Source: CAZQYC01 sp964597495
GTDB lineage: Bacteria; Pseudomonadota; Gammaproteobacteria; Steroidobacterales; Steroidobacteraceae
Direction of reading: 5' to 3'
Length of the DNA: 48,074 bases
NCBI GenBank assembly: GCA_964597495.1
Contig: CAZQYC010000021.1
Coordinates: 1-48,074 of the forward strand
The position numbers and the translations under genes are program-made. Below the pieces are notes generated by a model. It did no database searches. It saw only the letters and a list, made by a program, of their open reading frames with translations, and had not been told where the DNA came from. Of the stretch, positions 1 to 8,212 are shown piece by piece (position 1 is the stretch's first letter; each line of letters opens with the position of its first letter).

Positions 1-87
1 TGAATCACGAACGGCGATACGCAAAGAACGCGCCGCCGCTCCAAGAACAACTGCAACTTTGAATATGTAGCATGCCGATATTTCCGC

Positions 88-123
88 CCCCTCTCCCTAA
101 CCCTCTCCCGCGAGGGGAGAGGG
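88..123. repeat. Palindromic intergenic repeat, hairpin CCCTCTCC/GGGGAGAGGG
   Basis: Positions 101-123 form a near-perfect hairpin (CCCTCTCCC, loop GCGA, GGGGAGAGGG), preceded by a second CCCTCTCCC copy. It lies just downstream of the stop of the minus-strand MATE gene, so it may act as a 3' end or terminator hairpin. A related pair of hairpins sits at 34561-34617. No gene is supported in 1-176. Confidence 0.7.
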
Positions 124-176
124 AACAAGAAATGCCTCAGAAACAAGCTTAACTTCGTGCGAGTCTTTCCTAGATA

Positions 177-1553
177 CTATGAAGCAACTTGCACAGCCGT
201 TTGCTGTGCCGTTTCGAAAGAAGAAAGACGCCGTTTGAATTCGATTCTCAACAGACACAAGCTGATCACCGCTTGCAGCGTCGACGAAACGATCGACAAG
301 TACCAAACCTGCTCTATCTTGAAACCAGGCTGTGTCGAAATCCATATCGCGGGGATGGCGAATATCGCGACCCGCGACGCCGAACTGATCAGTGACGGCA
401 CGGTGTTACCGAGTCCTTGAAACATGCTCGAGCAGGTGAAAATCAATCCCTGCGCAACGAAATTCCAAGAAATCATCTGCAAGAACAACGCGGCAACCGC
501 CAGCGTTTCCGGGTCGGCCTTGAACACGCCGACCAATGCCGCAGGCCGAATTTGCGTGACGAGCGTCAGGATCAACATGACGCCAGAACCGATCGCGGCG
601 GCTTTACGAAAGGTTTCTCTTACGCGCTCGCTATTTCTGGCGCCATAGTTCTGTCCCGCGATCGGTCCCGTGGCAAATGCGATGGCCATCGCCGGAAGCA
701 AGATCGCTTGCAATACGCGGGTGCCGATGCCAAATCCCGCTTGCGCCGTCGCGCCGAAATCGCGAATCACGTAGTACACCACGGCGGAAAATACAAAGAG
801 CAGCACAAACTCCCCGCCGGTGGGCAAACCGATCTTCAAGATGCGCCCCCACTGCTCGAGTTGCGGCGACAATTGTTCTTTCTTGACGGCCACGTAGTGC
901 TCGAGACGACGGAAGTAAAAACCCAACAGCACCACACCGATCGTGACCGAAATGCTGCTGGCCAAGCCCGCACCGGCGACTCCAAGCGGATGACCGGTCC
1001 CCCATCCCGCGATAAGAATCGGCGCGAGGATGGCGTTAATTAGCACGGTCAACATCTGAATCACGATGGTCGGCTGCACGATGCCCGTACCTCGCAAGGC
1101 GGAACCGACCGCCGTCATCGGAAACATAAGAAGGAAGCCGGGCATCATCCAGTACATGAAGGTTGCTCCGGCTTCGATCGTCGCTGCGTCGGCGGCAACC
1201 GATTGCAAGTAAGGACGCGTCAACAGCGCCATGAGCAGCAGCGTGAACGCGCCGCAAATCACCGAGAGCGACACCGATTGATTGAAAACGAGATTGGCAT
1301 CGGGCTGATCCTTGCGTCCCACCGCCTGCGCAATCAGAGCGACCGTGCCCACTCCCAACACTTGCGTCAATGCCATCACGATGAACATCGCATTGCCGGC
1401 CGTGTTCACTCCCGCAACAGCCGTTACCCCGATCTTCGTCACGAAATACAAATCGACCAATTGATAGGCCATCTGCGTCAGCATGCCGATGGCGATAGGC
1501 GCAGCCATCGTCAGAATGTGGCGCGTGATGGAATCTTTCGTTAGATCTTTCAT
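177..1553 (-). CDS. MATE family multidrug/toxin exporter
   Basis: A 458-residue polytopic inner-membrane protein with the MATE layout: two pseudo-symmetric six-helix bundles, the first opening with a conserved-looking stretch (MAAPIAIGMLTQMAYQL) and an LVDLYFV segment. MATE proteins exchange Na+ or H+ for cationic drugs and metabolites. The start is set at 1553 (MKDLTKDSITRHIL) because AAGGA lies 7 bases upstream. An in-frame ATG at 1640 would add 29 hydrophilic, Cys/Arg-rich residues unlike the family. Length matches the usual 440-480 residues. The next gene is divergent, so this is probably a single-gene unit. The substrate cannot be read from sequence. Confidence 0.9.
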   Translation of the reverse strand: MKDLTKDSITRHILTMAAPIAIGMLTQMAYQLVDLYFVTKIGVTAVAGVNTAGNAMFIVMALTQVLGVGTVALIAQAVGRKDQPDANLVFNQSVSLSVICGAFTLLLMALLTRPYLQSVAADAATIEAGATFMYWMMPGFLLMFPMTAVGSALRGTGIVQPTIVIQMLTVLINAILAPILIAGWGTGHPLGVAGAGLASSISVTIGVVLLGFYFRRLEHYVAVKKEQLSPQLEQWGRILKIGLPTGGEFVLLFVFSAVVYYVIRDFGATAQAGFGIGTRVLQAILLPAMAIAFATGPIAGQNYGARNSERVRETFRKAAAIGSGVMLILTLVTQIRPAALVGVFKADPETLAVAALFLQMISWNFVAQGLIFTCSSMFQGLGNTVPSLISSASRVAIFAIPAIWISTQPGFKIEQVWYLSIVSSTLQAVISLCLLRIEFKRRLSSFETAQQTAVQVAS

Positions 1554-1783
1554 GGGAGTCCTTGCGCAGCGCCGGTCGTTGAAATTCCGATTGCAATTCT
1601 CGATGCACTGTCCGGCTCGGCGCACATTATTACTCTCCATGGTTCCGTTTGCGCGAGGATTTTAGGCGCGTCGCCCACTCAAGAAATTTCACGTGAAGAA
1701 ATGGAAAAGGGCTTGCTACTCAGCCGTCGTACACCCGCATGGCCAGCTGCTACTATAAATGCACCACCCCTGCAAATACGGCG

Positions 1784-2239
1784 ATGAAACCCAATCCGCG
1801 GCGATTCGATTTGGCGATTTATCCGCATCGACTCGAACTACACACCCGCTTTGCGGACGTCGATCCGCAGTGGCACTTGAACAATGTGCGGCTCGCCGAG
1901 TTTTATCAGGAAGGTCGCATTTCGCTTAATCAAGCGTTGCGCCAAGAATTCGGTTTGGAACGAGAGGACGGCCATCGAACGGTCGTCGCACGGCAAACCA
2001 TGGACTATCTGGCGGAAGTGAAGTGGCCTAATCTCATCACGATCGGCGTCGGCATCTCGCGAATCGGCGGAGCCTCGTTCACGATGGCATTGGCCATGTT
2101 TCAGCAAGATCGCTGTGTCGGACTCGCCGATACGACGCTGGTCAATATTGCCGAGGAAGGTCCGGCACCGTTGCAGAGCCGCTTTCGCGAAGCACTCGCG
2201 AGTAAATTACTGCCCGACGAAGCCCTTTCATTGCCATGA
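1784..2239 (+). CDS. Acyl-CoA thioesterase-like hotdog protein
   Basis: About 151 residues with a 4HBT/hotdog pattern. The segment DVDPQWHLNNVRLAEFYQE matches the D-x-D-x(3)-H-x-N-N box of small acyl-CoA thioesterases, where the Asp is catalytic, and is followed by beta strands and a central FGLERE/YLAEV region. Likely hydrolyses an acyl- or aroyl-CoA in the cytoplasm. The start is uncertain: ATG at 1784 gives a compact domain, ATG at 1739 adds 15 Cys/Tyr-rich residues, and neither has a clear Shine-Dalgarno. It converges with the acyltransferase gene, 22 bp between stops. Specific substrate unknown. Confidence 0.75.
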   Translation: MKPNPRRFDLAIYPHRLELHTRFADVDPQWHLNNVRLAEFYQEGRISLNQALRQEFGLEREDGHRTVVARQTMDYLAEVKWPNLITIGVGISRIGGASFTMALAMFQQDRCVGLADTTLVNIAEEGPAPLQSRFREALASKLLPDEALSLP

Positions 2240-2261
2240 CGCAAGCGAGATACGCAACTAC

Positions 2262-2825
2262 TCACTCCCGAAACTTAATGGCGCCCGCCAGCTCCGGCCG
2301 CTTGCCCTGCCGGCCGCGATATACCTCGCGAATGTGCGTTAAATCCTTTTCCACGTCGCCCGTCAGAAAGTACCACTCGGTAATGTCGACTTCGCGCTTG
2401 ACGTAGTCGAAGGTGGCCAAGCCCACCGGGACGTTGAGTCCACACGCGATGTGATAAAAGCCCGACTTCCAATACTCGGTGTACGAACGCGTGCCTTCCG
2501 GAGTAATCACGATAAAGATCTGCGAATAACGGTCGAACTCCTTCTGTAACTGCTCGACCATGCCGTGTTTGATGCGCCGATCGACGGGCACCCCACCGAG
2601 CGCTCGCATGAATGACTCGAACGGCCATTTGAACAACGTGTGTTTGCCCACCCAGTGCATGCGCAGTTGCAACACGGCGCGCGCAAGCACCCCGACGATG
2701 AAATCCCAGTTCGAGGTGTGCGGATAAATAATCACGACGCCCTTGGGCGCAGGCGGCGGCCTCGACAGCACGCGCCAACCGAACAGCTGCAATACTTTCG
2801 CGGCGAGGAAAGCTCGCACTCCCAT
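2262..2825 (-). CDS. PlsC-like 1-acyl-glycerol-3-phosphate acyltransferase family protein
   Basis: 187 residues with the acyltransferase hallmarks: an H-x4-D motif (HTSNWD) near residue 37, a GGVPVDRR substrate-binding block and a TPEGTRS block. The family acylates lysophosphatidate or other lysolipids at the inner membrane. This short version lacks the long N-terminal membrane helix of classic PlsC and resembles the lone lysophospholipid acyltransferases of proteobacteria. Start set at ATG 2825 with GGGA upstream; a TTG at 2834 is also in frame but sits too near that signal. It overlaps no neighbour and probably forms its own unit. Confidence 0.85.
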   Translation of the reverse strand: MGVRAFLAAKVLQLFGWRVLSRPPPAPKGVVIIYPHTSNWDFIVGVLARAVLQLRMHWVGKHTLFKWPFESFMRALGGVPVDRRIKHGMVEQLQKEFDRYSQIFIVITPEGTRSYTEYWKSGFYHIACGLNVPVGLATFDYVKREVDITEWYFLTGDVEKDLTHIREVYRGRQGKRPELAGAIKFRE

Positions 2826-3079
2826 TAGCGGCAAGTCCCGTCGTTGAATTTCTTCGTGCGGAAGTGCATGCCGTTAAGTGTAAGGCCCTAAGGAGAAGGG
2901 AGGGATCCTTTTTCCATCTGGCTCCCGATTTGATGCGTCACCGCATTCTTATAGCGACGTTGCCCTGCCCTTCAGTCCAATGTCTTCGTGAAATCTTACG
3001 TCTATGATCCCTCACTCATCGCATCGACTGCCCTAATTAGCTCGTAATCGGCTACTAATCAACAACAACGTGGGGACTT

Positions 3080-4189
3080 ATGCAGAACAAGAGCATTAGA
3101 TACGCGCACACCGTACTAACGGCGCTTATCGCAACCGCCGGCGCACTAGGAATAGCTGGCTGCAATTCGACAGGGCAGCCCATCACCGCCGCTCCGCATT
3201 TCACCCTTGCATTTCGCGGCACCGACGGCGGAGTGCATGTGCGTTGGTCGGCCGACGGACAAACTTGGCAGAATCCCGGCTCGTTTCCCGGCACGCCGCA
3301 ACTTGCACAAGGACCCGGGTTAGGCGGAATTCCGAGCGGGCTCTCGCAGCTGCTCGTTTTCAATCGCGGTACGAATCTTTTCCGGCTCAGCGCCATCGGC
3401 GCTTCCGAATACGGGAGCTCTCCGGAAGAGCGCATTCAAGGGGGAGTGACCGTCGACAGCGCTTTGTCGGTGGCGTTCACCGGATCGGGAAACTGGTTGA
3501 TCGCGCATAACACGGGCACGAGCGGCGTATTGCGTTTATGGGATGGAACGAGCAACCCGACGAACGTGGTCACACCGCCGGGTGCGCTCGGCAATCAATG
3601 CACGAGCGGTTCAGGCGGCGCGATTGGCCCCAAGCTCCTGCAATTGAATTCGAGAATCCTCGTGGCCTTTTGCCAGGAAGACAGCTCGGGAAACCAGTCC
3701 CTGCAACTCCTGCCCGGCACGTTGAGCACCACCGGCCAACCGACGTTCTCCGCCCAACTTCCATTTACCGCCACGCGCAGTGGGTTTCTAGCGCCGCACG
3801 GGAAATTTTTTGCGCTGGCTCATGACGGCACTAATTTCCTACTGGCGACGATCGCTCAAGTCACGCCTTCGACGGGTCCGCTGCAAACCTTCGGGCTCAT
3901 GATTCACAGCTCTCCCGACGGACAGAATTGGTCCTTCGTGACGCTGACTTCGCCCACCTCGGGAATACTGCAAAGTGCGCGGACTACGCATCTCGGAATG
4001 GCCGCTATTCCGCCGCGCAGCGGAAATCCCGCTCTCATTCAAGTCGCGCAATACGCAGGCAACAATCAATCGCCGCGTTTGTGGGAATTCAACGGCACGG
4101 CGTGGACGGATCGCTCCGGCACGAATCCATTCGGCGCCGCCGCACCGGATGTTTCGAGCGCATTCAGTTTCCGCGTGAATGGAATGTAA
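3080..4189 (+). CDS. Predicted outer-membrane lipoprotein, sialidase-like beta repeats
   Basis: 369 residues opening with a positively charged n-region, a hydrophobic stretch and a lipobox ending at Cys28 (LGIAGC), so probably lipidated and exported. The mature part is low in Cys and rich in Gly, Ser, Thr and Asn. It has repeated strand patterns such as VRWSADGQTWQNPG and IHSSPDGQNWSFVTL, which resemble the S-x-D-G-x-T-W Asp-box repeats of sialidase/BNR beta-propellers. No catalytic sialidase triad is evident, so a binding or structural role is as likely as an enzyme. The start has GGGG six bases upstream. It stands alone, with about 250 bp of non-coding DNA before it. Confidence 0.75.
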   Translation: MQNKSIRYAHTVLTALIATAGALGIAGCNSTGQPITAAPHFTLAFRGTDGGVHVRWSADGQTWQNPGSFPGTPQLAQGPGLGGIPSGLSQLLVFNRGTNLFRLSAIGASEYGSSPEERIQGGVTVDSALSVAFTGSGNWLIAHNTGTSGVLRLWDGTSNPTNVVTPPGALGNQCTSGSGGAIGPKLLQLNSRILVAFCQEDSSGNQSLQLLPGTLSTTGQPTFSAQLPFTATRSGFLAPHGKFFALAHDGTNFLLATIAQVTPSTGPLQTFGLMIHSSPDGQNWSFVTLTSPTSGILQSARTTHLGMAAIPPRSGNPALIQVAQYAGNNQSPRLWEFNGTAWTDRSGTNPFGAAAPDVSSAFSFRVNGM

Positions 4190-4300
4190 GTCGCCCAGCC
4201 ATACCCACGATACCCCGCAACACCCGCCTAGCTACCCACGGCTAGGCGCCGCGAGGTTCGACGAGTATGCTCGACCGCGAATCGCTATCGCGGATTTGCC

Positions 4301-4504
4301 ATGTCGTCGAACACGAAGTCGTTAAAAATCGCGCTTGGCGTCGGCGGCCTGTTCATGGCGCTGATTGCCGTCATCGTCTTTTTATTAGCGAAGGCCGTCA
4401 TCACGCCGCAAATGGCCATGCTGATGTTCGTCGCCCTGCTCGGTCTTTACGTGGGTTTCGGCACACTCATCGCCGTATATCGATTCATGAGCAAACTGAA
4501 ATAG
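4301..4504 (+). CDS. Small two-helix membrane protein, unknown function
   Basis: 67 residues: a short Lys/Ser N-terminus, a first hydrophobic helix (about 9-30), a short turn around TPQ, a second helix (about 36-60) and a basic tail ending KLK. No known motif is recognised. The hydrophobicity pattern and a start soon after the lipoprotein gene (111 bp) support a real small gene. There is no strong Shine-Dalgarno. A T-run follows the stop at 4505-4512. Confidence 0.55.
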   Translation: MSSNTKSLKIALGVGGLFMALIAVIVFLLAKAVITPQMAMLMFVALLGLYVGFGTLIAVYRFMSKLK

Positions 4505-4520
4505 TTTTTTTCCTAGGTAC

Positions 4521-4600
4521 GTCATACCGGGGCACCTGAAACTGCTCCTGCGTTTCTGGCATGACCTACATCCATGTAGGCCTCATGCCGGCATCCATCT
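4521..4600 (-). repeat. Three-armed 80-bp structured repeat, copy A
   Basis: Read on the minus strand it has an outer stem (ATGCCGGC with CCGGTAT), an inner arm CCTACAT-gg-ATGTAGG, and a second arm GAAAC-gcaggagca-GTTTC. It is nearly identical to copy C at 11792-11871 and inverted relative to copy B beside it. Confidence 0.8.
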
Positions 4601-4613
4601 GTTCAGCGTTTTT

Positions 4614-4694
4614 AGATGGACCCCGGCCTAAGGCCTGCACGGAGGGAGGTCACACTGAGAATGCCAGGAGCAATTCTCAGTGCGCCGGGGTGAC
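4614..4694 (+). repeat. Three-armed 80-bp structured repeat, copy B (divergent)
   Basis: Same layout as copies A and C but with different stem sequence. The outer stem is ACCCCGGC/GCCGGGGT. The second arm is a perfect 10-bp stem CACTGAGAAT/ATTCTCAGTG around the loop GCCAGGAGCA. The first arm is degraded (CCTGCAC..AGGGAGG). Stems keep pairing while sequence changes, and the loop is conserved. Confidence 0.8.
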
Positions 4695-4805
4695 GAAAGG
4701 AACATGGAGCTTGGATACTGTTTCCAAACAGCCGTGGATTTTCATCGCGTTAAGAACCGCCCCTACATTCCTAGTAGGACTGGAAGCCTCATGACGATAG
4801 GGACA

Positions 4806-5192
4806 TCATCGATTTCGTGATTTTTTACTTTTAGCTTTCCTGGCAGCCGCGTGTCGTTTGTCCTCCTTGACGCGCGCCTTGACGATTCGTGCGATCAGTC
4901 CGTAGGGAATAGGCTCGGCATACGGAAACCGCAAATTGCCTTTCTCGCCGGCGTAGACGGCAGCCGCTTTCTTGAGCGCCTGGCCTCTTACGGGAGGAAA
5001 GAATCCAATGTGCTTCTTGAAAGCCCCGAAGTACACCAGATGGCCGTTCAGTTTAAAGGACGGCATCTGATAACTGATGATCTCAGTCGCTTCGGGCGCG
5101 GCCCTTTTGACCGTCGCCCTCACTTTCTTCAGCAGCACTTGAATGTCTACCGGGAAGGCGGCGATATAGTTGTCGATATCTTTGTAAGGCAT
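4806..5192 (-). CDS. DUF1801 (YdhG-like) protein
   Basis: 128 residues with the DUF1801 pattern: IDNYIAAFPVDIQVLLKKVR at the start, then an EATEIISYQMPSF block, HLVYFGAFKKHIGFFP, and a late NLRFPYAEPIPYGLIARIV segment. The fold is related to frataxin-like iron chaperones, and members are often called iron chaperones, though most are untested. The C-terminal 25 residues are a Lys/Arg/Ala tail that may bind nucleic acid or be disordered. It is encoded alone, facing the repeat pair on one side and divergent from the zinc-ribbon gene on the other. Confidence 0.8.
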   Translation of the reverse strand: MPYKDIDNYIAAFPVDIQVLLKKVRATVKRAAPEATEIISYQMPSFKLNGHLVYFGAFKKHIGFFPPVRGQALKKAAAVYAGEKGNLRFPYAEPIPYGLIARIVKARVKEDKRHAAARKAKSKKSRNR

Positions 5193-5302
5193 GTGATAAG
5201 CAATGACCTGGTCAGACTATTGTAACGACAGCTAGTATTACGGCCATCCTCGGTTATCAACCTTCGCTCCACAGACGGTCATTGGCGCCGTAGAATGCGT
5301 TC

Positions 5303-5659
5303 ATGATCATTATCTTTGGCTGGACCACCAAGGGCGCGATCGAACGGTCACTGCTGGACACGCACTGCTATTCGTGCCGTCGAACCACCACGTGGGAGTG
5401 GTTTCGCGCCACCGAGTGGCTAACGGGTTTCTTTTTACCCGTGCTGCCGATCAAGAGCGAGCACTATCTACTCTGTCAGCACTGCAAAGACAGCCTGCAA
5501 TTGCAAAAGCACGAAGTGAAAGCGATCAAACGGTTGCAACTGCTGCCCGCGGATGAGTCGGCGGCATTACACGATCGATTGGTTGAGCGGCTGGAAGCGC
5601 ACCAAATGTCCGGGAAAACCGAAACGCAGCGCGAGTACCTGAAGCGCCGAAAACAATGA
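5303..5659 (+). CDS. Zinc-ribbon protein
   Basis: 118 residues. It begins MIIIFGW and carries two CxxC knuckles (HCYSC near residue 22 and CQHC near 59) that would bind one zinc, separated by a hydrophobic WLTGFFLPVLPIKSEHYLL segment. The C-terminal half is a charged helix (KHEVKAIKRLQLL onward). This matches the small zinc-ribbon family found in many proteobacteria and actinobacteria. Its role is unknown; the hydrophobic middle may contact membrane or a partner protein. It precedes the S9 peptidase gene by about 40 bp, so the two may be co-transcribed. Confidence 0.75.
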   Translation: MIIIFGWTTKGAIERSLLDTHCYSCRRTTTWEWFRATEWLTGFFLPVLPIKSEHYLLCQHCKDSLQLQKHEVKAIKRLQLLPADESAALHDRLVERLEAHQMSGKTETQREYLKRRKQ

Positions 5660-5699
5660 CGAAGTAGATCGTCGAGGATTCCACGTTGGGGGCATGACG

Positions 5700-7781
5700 A
5701 TGAAATCTCTGCTTTGCTCGCTACTACTCATGAGTTCTTTATCCTACGCTGCGACCGCCGCCGATCCCGATCCGTATCTCTGGCTCGAAGATATCGATAG
5801 CGGGCCCGCGCTCGATTGGGTGCGTTCTCGCAATGCCATCACCGCCAAGGAACTCGAAGCGCAGCCGGAATTTAGCGCGCTGCGCGCGCGGCTGCTGGCC
5901 ATCTTCGAATCGCGCGAACGAATTCCGTACGTCGTCAAGCAAGGAAAGCATTTCTACAATTTCTGGCGCGACGCCCAGCATGTTCGCGGACTATGGCGCC
6001 GCACTACGCTCGATGAGTATCGAAAGGCCTCCCCGGCGTGGGAGACGGTGCTCGATCTCGACGCGCTCGCCGCAAGCGAAAGAGAAAACTGGGTGTGGGC
6101 CGGCGCCGATTTCTTGCATCCGAGCTACGATCGCTGTCTGTTGAGTCTTTCGCGCGGCGGTGGCGACGCCGCGGTGGTCCGCGAGTTCGACGTAGTAAAG
6201 AAAGAATTCGTTACCGATGGATTTCAACTGCCGGAAGGAAAGAATAGAACCAACTGGCGTACCCGCGACGAACTTTTCGTCGGAGCCGATTTCGGCCCGG
6301 GATCGATGACGAGTTCTGGTTATCCGAGGTTCGTCAAACTATGGAAGCGCCACACACCGCTTTCCTCGGCGACACTCTTATTCGAAGGCAAGGATACGGA
6401 TGTGGCGGTCAGCGCCTTGGTCAGCGAACATCCCGGATCGCGGCACGAATTGGTAGTCAGGACTATCGACTTCTATTCGGCCGAGTACCGGTTACTCAAA
6501 GGAAAGAAACTCAAGCAGCTGAAAGTACCGCCCGATGCCGACCTCTCGACGTTCCGCGACCAGATCCTGGTGACGTTGCGCAGCGCTTGGACAGTGGGCG
6601 GCAAGATCTATCCGAGCGGCGCGATGCTCGCGATGCCGTGGGATCAGTTCTTGAGGGGCAAGCGCGCATTTCAGCTGCTGTACTCGCCGCATCCAAGCGG
6701 TTCCTTAAGTTCGGTAGCGGCGACGCTCAATTACTTGATCGTCAACGAGCTCGACAACGTCCGCAGCAAGATTTACGCCCTTTCCCACGAGAACGGCAAA
6801 TGGCGGCGCAGCGCACTGCCAATTCCGATCGACGGCGCGGTGGGCGCGGCAGCGATCGACGAGTTCGAATCGGACGAGTTCTTTCTCAACGTCACCGACT
6901 TCATCACGCCGAATAGTTTATACCGCGGGACCGTGGGCAAATCCGACTACGAGCTATTGAAGCAGCTGCCGTCGTTCTTTAGTTCAAAAGGCTTGCGCGT
7001 ATCGCAACACCTAGCCGTTTCCAAAGATGGCACGCGTATCCCATACTTCCAGGTGGCCAGGAACGACGTTGCCCTAGATGGAAGTAACCCGACCTTGCTC
7101 TACGGCTACGGCGGTTTCGAGGTTTCCTATCAGCCCGCCTACAGCGCGTCGGTCGGCAGCGCATGGCTCGAACGGGGCGGCGTTTATGTGCTTGCAAATA
7201 TTCGCGGCGGCGGTGAATTCGGCCCGAAGTGGCACCAAGCCGCGGTAAAGGAAAACCGCCAGCGCGCTTACGACGATTTCATTGCTGTGAGCGAAGACCT
7301 GATCGCGCGAAAAGTGACCTCCTCCAAGCGGCTCGGCATCATGGGCGGCAGCAACGGCGGTTTACTCATGGGCGTCATGCTGACGCAACGTCCCGATTTA
7401 TTCGGCGCGATCGTCTGCCAAGTACCGCTCCTCGACATGCATCGCTACCACAAGTTGCTCGCCGGAGCATCGTGGATGGGCGAGTATGGCGATCCGGAAA
7501 AGGAAGAAGAGTGGGCCTACATCGGCCGCTATTCCCCCTATCAAAATCTGCGCAAAGAAGGGAAGTATCCGCGCGTGCTGTTCACGACCTCAACCCGCGA
7601 CGATCGCGTGCATCCGGGCCATGCCCGCAAAATGGCGGCGAAAATGCTCGCGCAAGACCACGACTTTCTCTACTACGAAAACATCGAAGGCGGCCACGGC
7701 GGCGCCGCGAACAGCGCACAACAAGCGTACATGACCGCCTTAGCCTATACGTTTTTATGGAAGGAATTGACGGCGCGCTAG
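5700..7781 (+). CDS. Prolyl oligopeptidase family serine peptidase (S9A-like), secreted
   Basis: 693 residues with an N-terminal signal peptide (cut near ATAA-DPD), so probably periplasmic. The mature start DPYLWLEDIDS is typical of S9A peptidases, with a beta-propeller over about residues 60-440 and an alpha/beta hydrolase domain after it. The nucleophile is Ser553 in GGSNGG, the acid lies in TRDDRVHPGH (about residue 637) and the base is His668 in GGHGG, numbering from the ATG at 5694. The start at 5700 is preferred because GGGGG lies seven bases upstream, while the ATG at 5694 is too close to it. It cleaves proline-containing peptides. REP palindromes follow the stop at once. Confidence 0.9.
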   Translation: MKSLLCSLLLMSSLSYAATAADPDPYLWLEDIDSGPALDWVRSRNAITAKELEAQPEFSALRARLLAIFESRERIPYVVKQGKHFYNFWRDAQHVRGLWRRTTLDEYRKASPAWETVLDLDALAASERENWVWAGADFLHPSYDRCLLSLSRGGGDAAVVREFDVVKKEFVTDGFQLPEGKNRTNWRTRDELFVGADFGPGSMTSSGYPRFVKLWKRHTPLSSATLLFEGKDTDVAVSALVSEHPGSRHELVVRTIDFYSAEYRLLKGKKLKQLKVPPDADLSTFRDQILVTLRSAWTVGGKIYPSGAMLAMPWDQFLRGKRAFQLLYSPHPSGSLSSVAATLNYLIVNELDNVRSKIYALSHENGKWRRSALPIPIDGAVGAAAIDEFESDEFFLNVTDFITPNSLYRGTVGKSDYELLKQLPSFFSSKGLRVSQHLAVSKDGTRIPYFQVARNDVALDGSNPTLLYGYGGFEVSYQPAYSASVGSAWLERGGVYVLANIRGGGEFGPKWHQAAVKENRQRAYDDFIAVSEDLIARKVTSSKRLGIMGGSNGGLLMGVMLTQRPDLFGAIVCQVPLLDMHRYHKLLAGASWMGEYGDPEKEEEWAYIGRYSPYQNLRKEGKYPRVLFTTSTRDDRVHPGHARKMAAKMLAQDHDFLYYENIEGGHGGAANSAQQAYMTALAYTFLWKELTAR

Positions 7782-7784
7782 CGC

Positions 7785-8037
7785 CGTCATCCCGGCGCAG
7801 GCCGGGATCCGTTCAATTGCCTCGCTAGCGCCGTCATCCCGATGCAGATCGGGATCTATCCGAAGTGCCCACATAACTCGTTGGGCTCAAGACTGGATCC
7901 CGGCCTCCGCCGGGATGACAGAACTCTTTCAGCAAAGCCAGGATTCATTTCCGTCATCCCGATGCAGATCGGGATCCATCCAAAGTGCCCACATCTCGTT
8001 ACATTCAAGGCGGGACCCCGGCCTTCGCCGGGATGAC
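7785..8037. repeat. REP/BIME-like array of five palindromic units
   Basis: Units at about 7785-7810, 7831-7856, 7895-7919, 7951-7976 and 8011-8037 share the form GTCATCCCGR...YCGGGATC or its inverse GGATCCCGG...CCGGGATGAC. The segment starting at 7831 is repeated from 7951 with a 120-bp period, including the spacer AAGTGCCCACAT. The first unit begins four bases after the S9 peptidase stop. Such arrays can act as transcription end or mRNA-stability elements. Confidence 0.85.
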
Positions 8038-8080
8038 AGGAATTCTTATTCGGAAAACTACCTTATTCCAGAATAGAGGT

Positions 8081-8180
8081 NNNNNNNNNNNNNNNNNNNN
8101 NNNNNNNNNNNNNNNNNNNNNNNNNNNNNNNNNNNNNNNNNNNNNNNNNNNNNNNNNNNNNNNNNNNNNNNNNNNNNNNN
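8081..8180. other. Assembly gap (100 N) between 55-bp identical ends
   Basis: Exactly 100 N. Bases 8026-8080 before the gap are identical to 8181-8235 after it. This is what two contigs ending in the same k-mer look like, so the real gap may be absent or may hide extra REP units. Confidence 0.9.
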
Positions 8181-8212
8181 CGCCGGGATGACAGGAATTC
8201 TTATTCGGAAAA

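Larger units (their letters stand above)
4505..4805. other. Intergenic stretch holding two inverted three-armed repeats
   Basis: No gene is supported in these 301 bases. The segment contains a T-run just after the preceding stop, repeat copy A (4521-4600, minus orientation) and copy B (4614-4694, plus orientation), then a weak palindrome CCTACATTCCTAGTAGG near 4763-4779 that looks like a decayed relic of the same arm. Confidence 0.6.
7782..8212. other. Non-coding stretch with REP array and sequence gap
   Basis: No gene is supported. It holds five REP palindromes (7785-8037), a 120-bp tandem duplication, the 100-N gap (8081-8180) and the identical 55-bp ends on either side of it. Confidence 0.8.

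Noticed and set aside
1..87. Possible gene fragment running off the left edge on the minus strand
   Set aside because: One frame reads plausible residues (KVAVVLGAAARS) but it has no start or ribosome site and is too short to support.
7831..8070. Possible CRISPR array in the repeated block
   Set aside because: The period is 120 bp, there are only two units, spacers are also duplicated, and no cas gene is near. It is a REP array.
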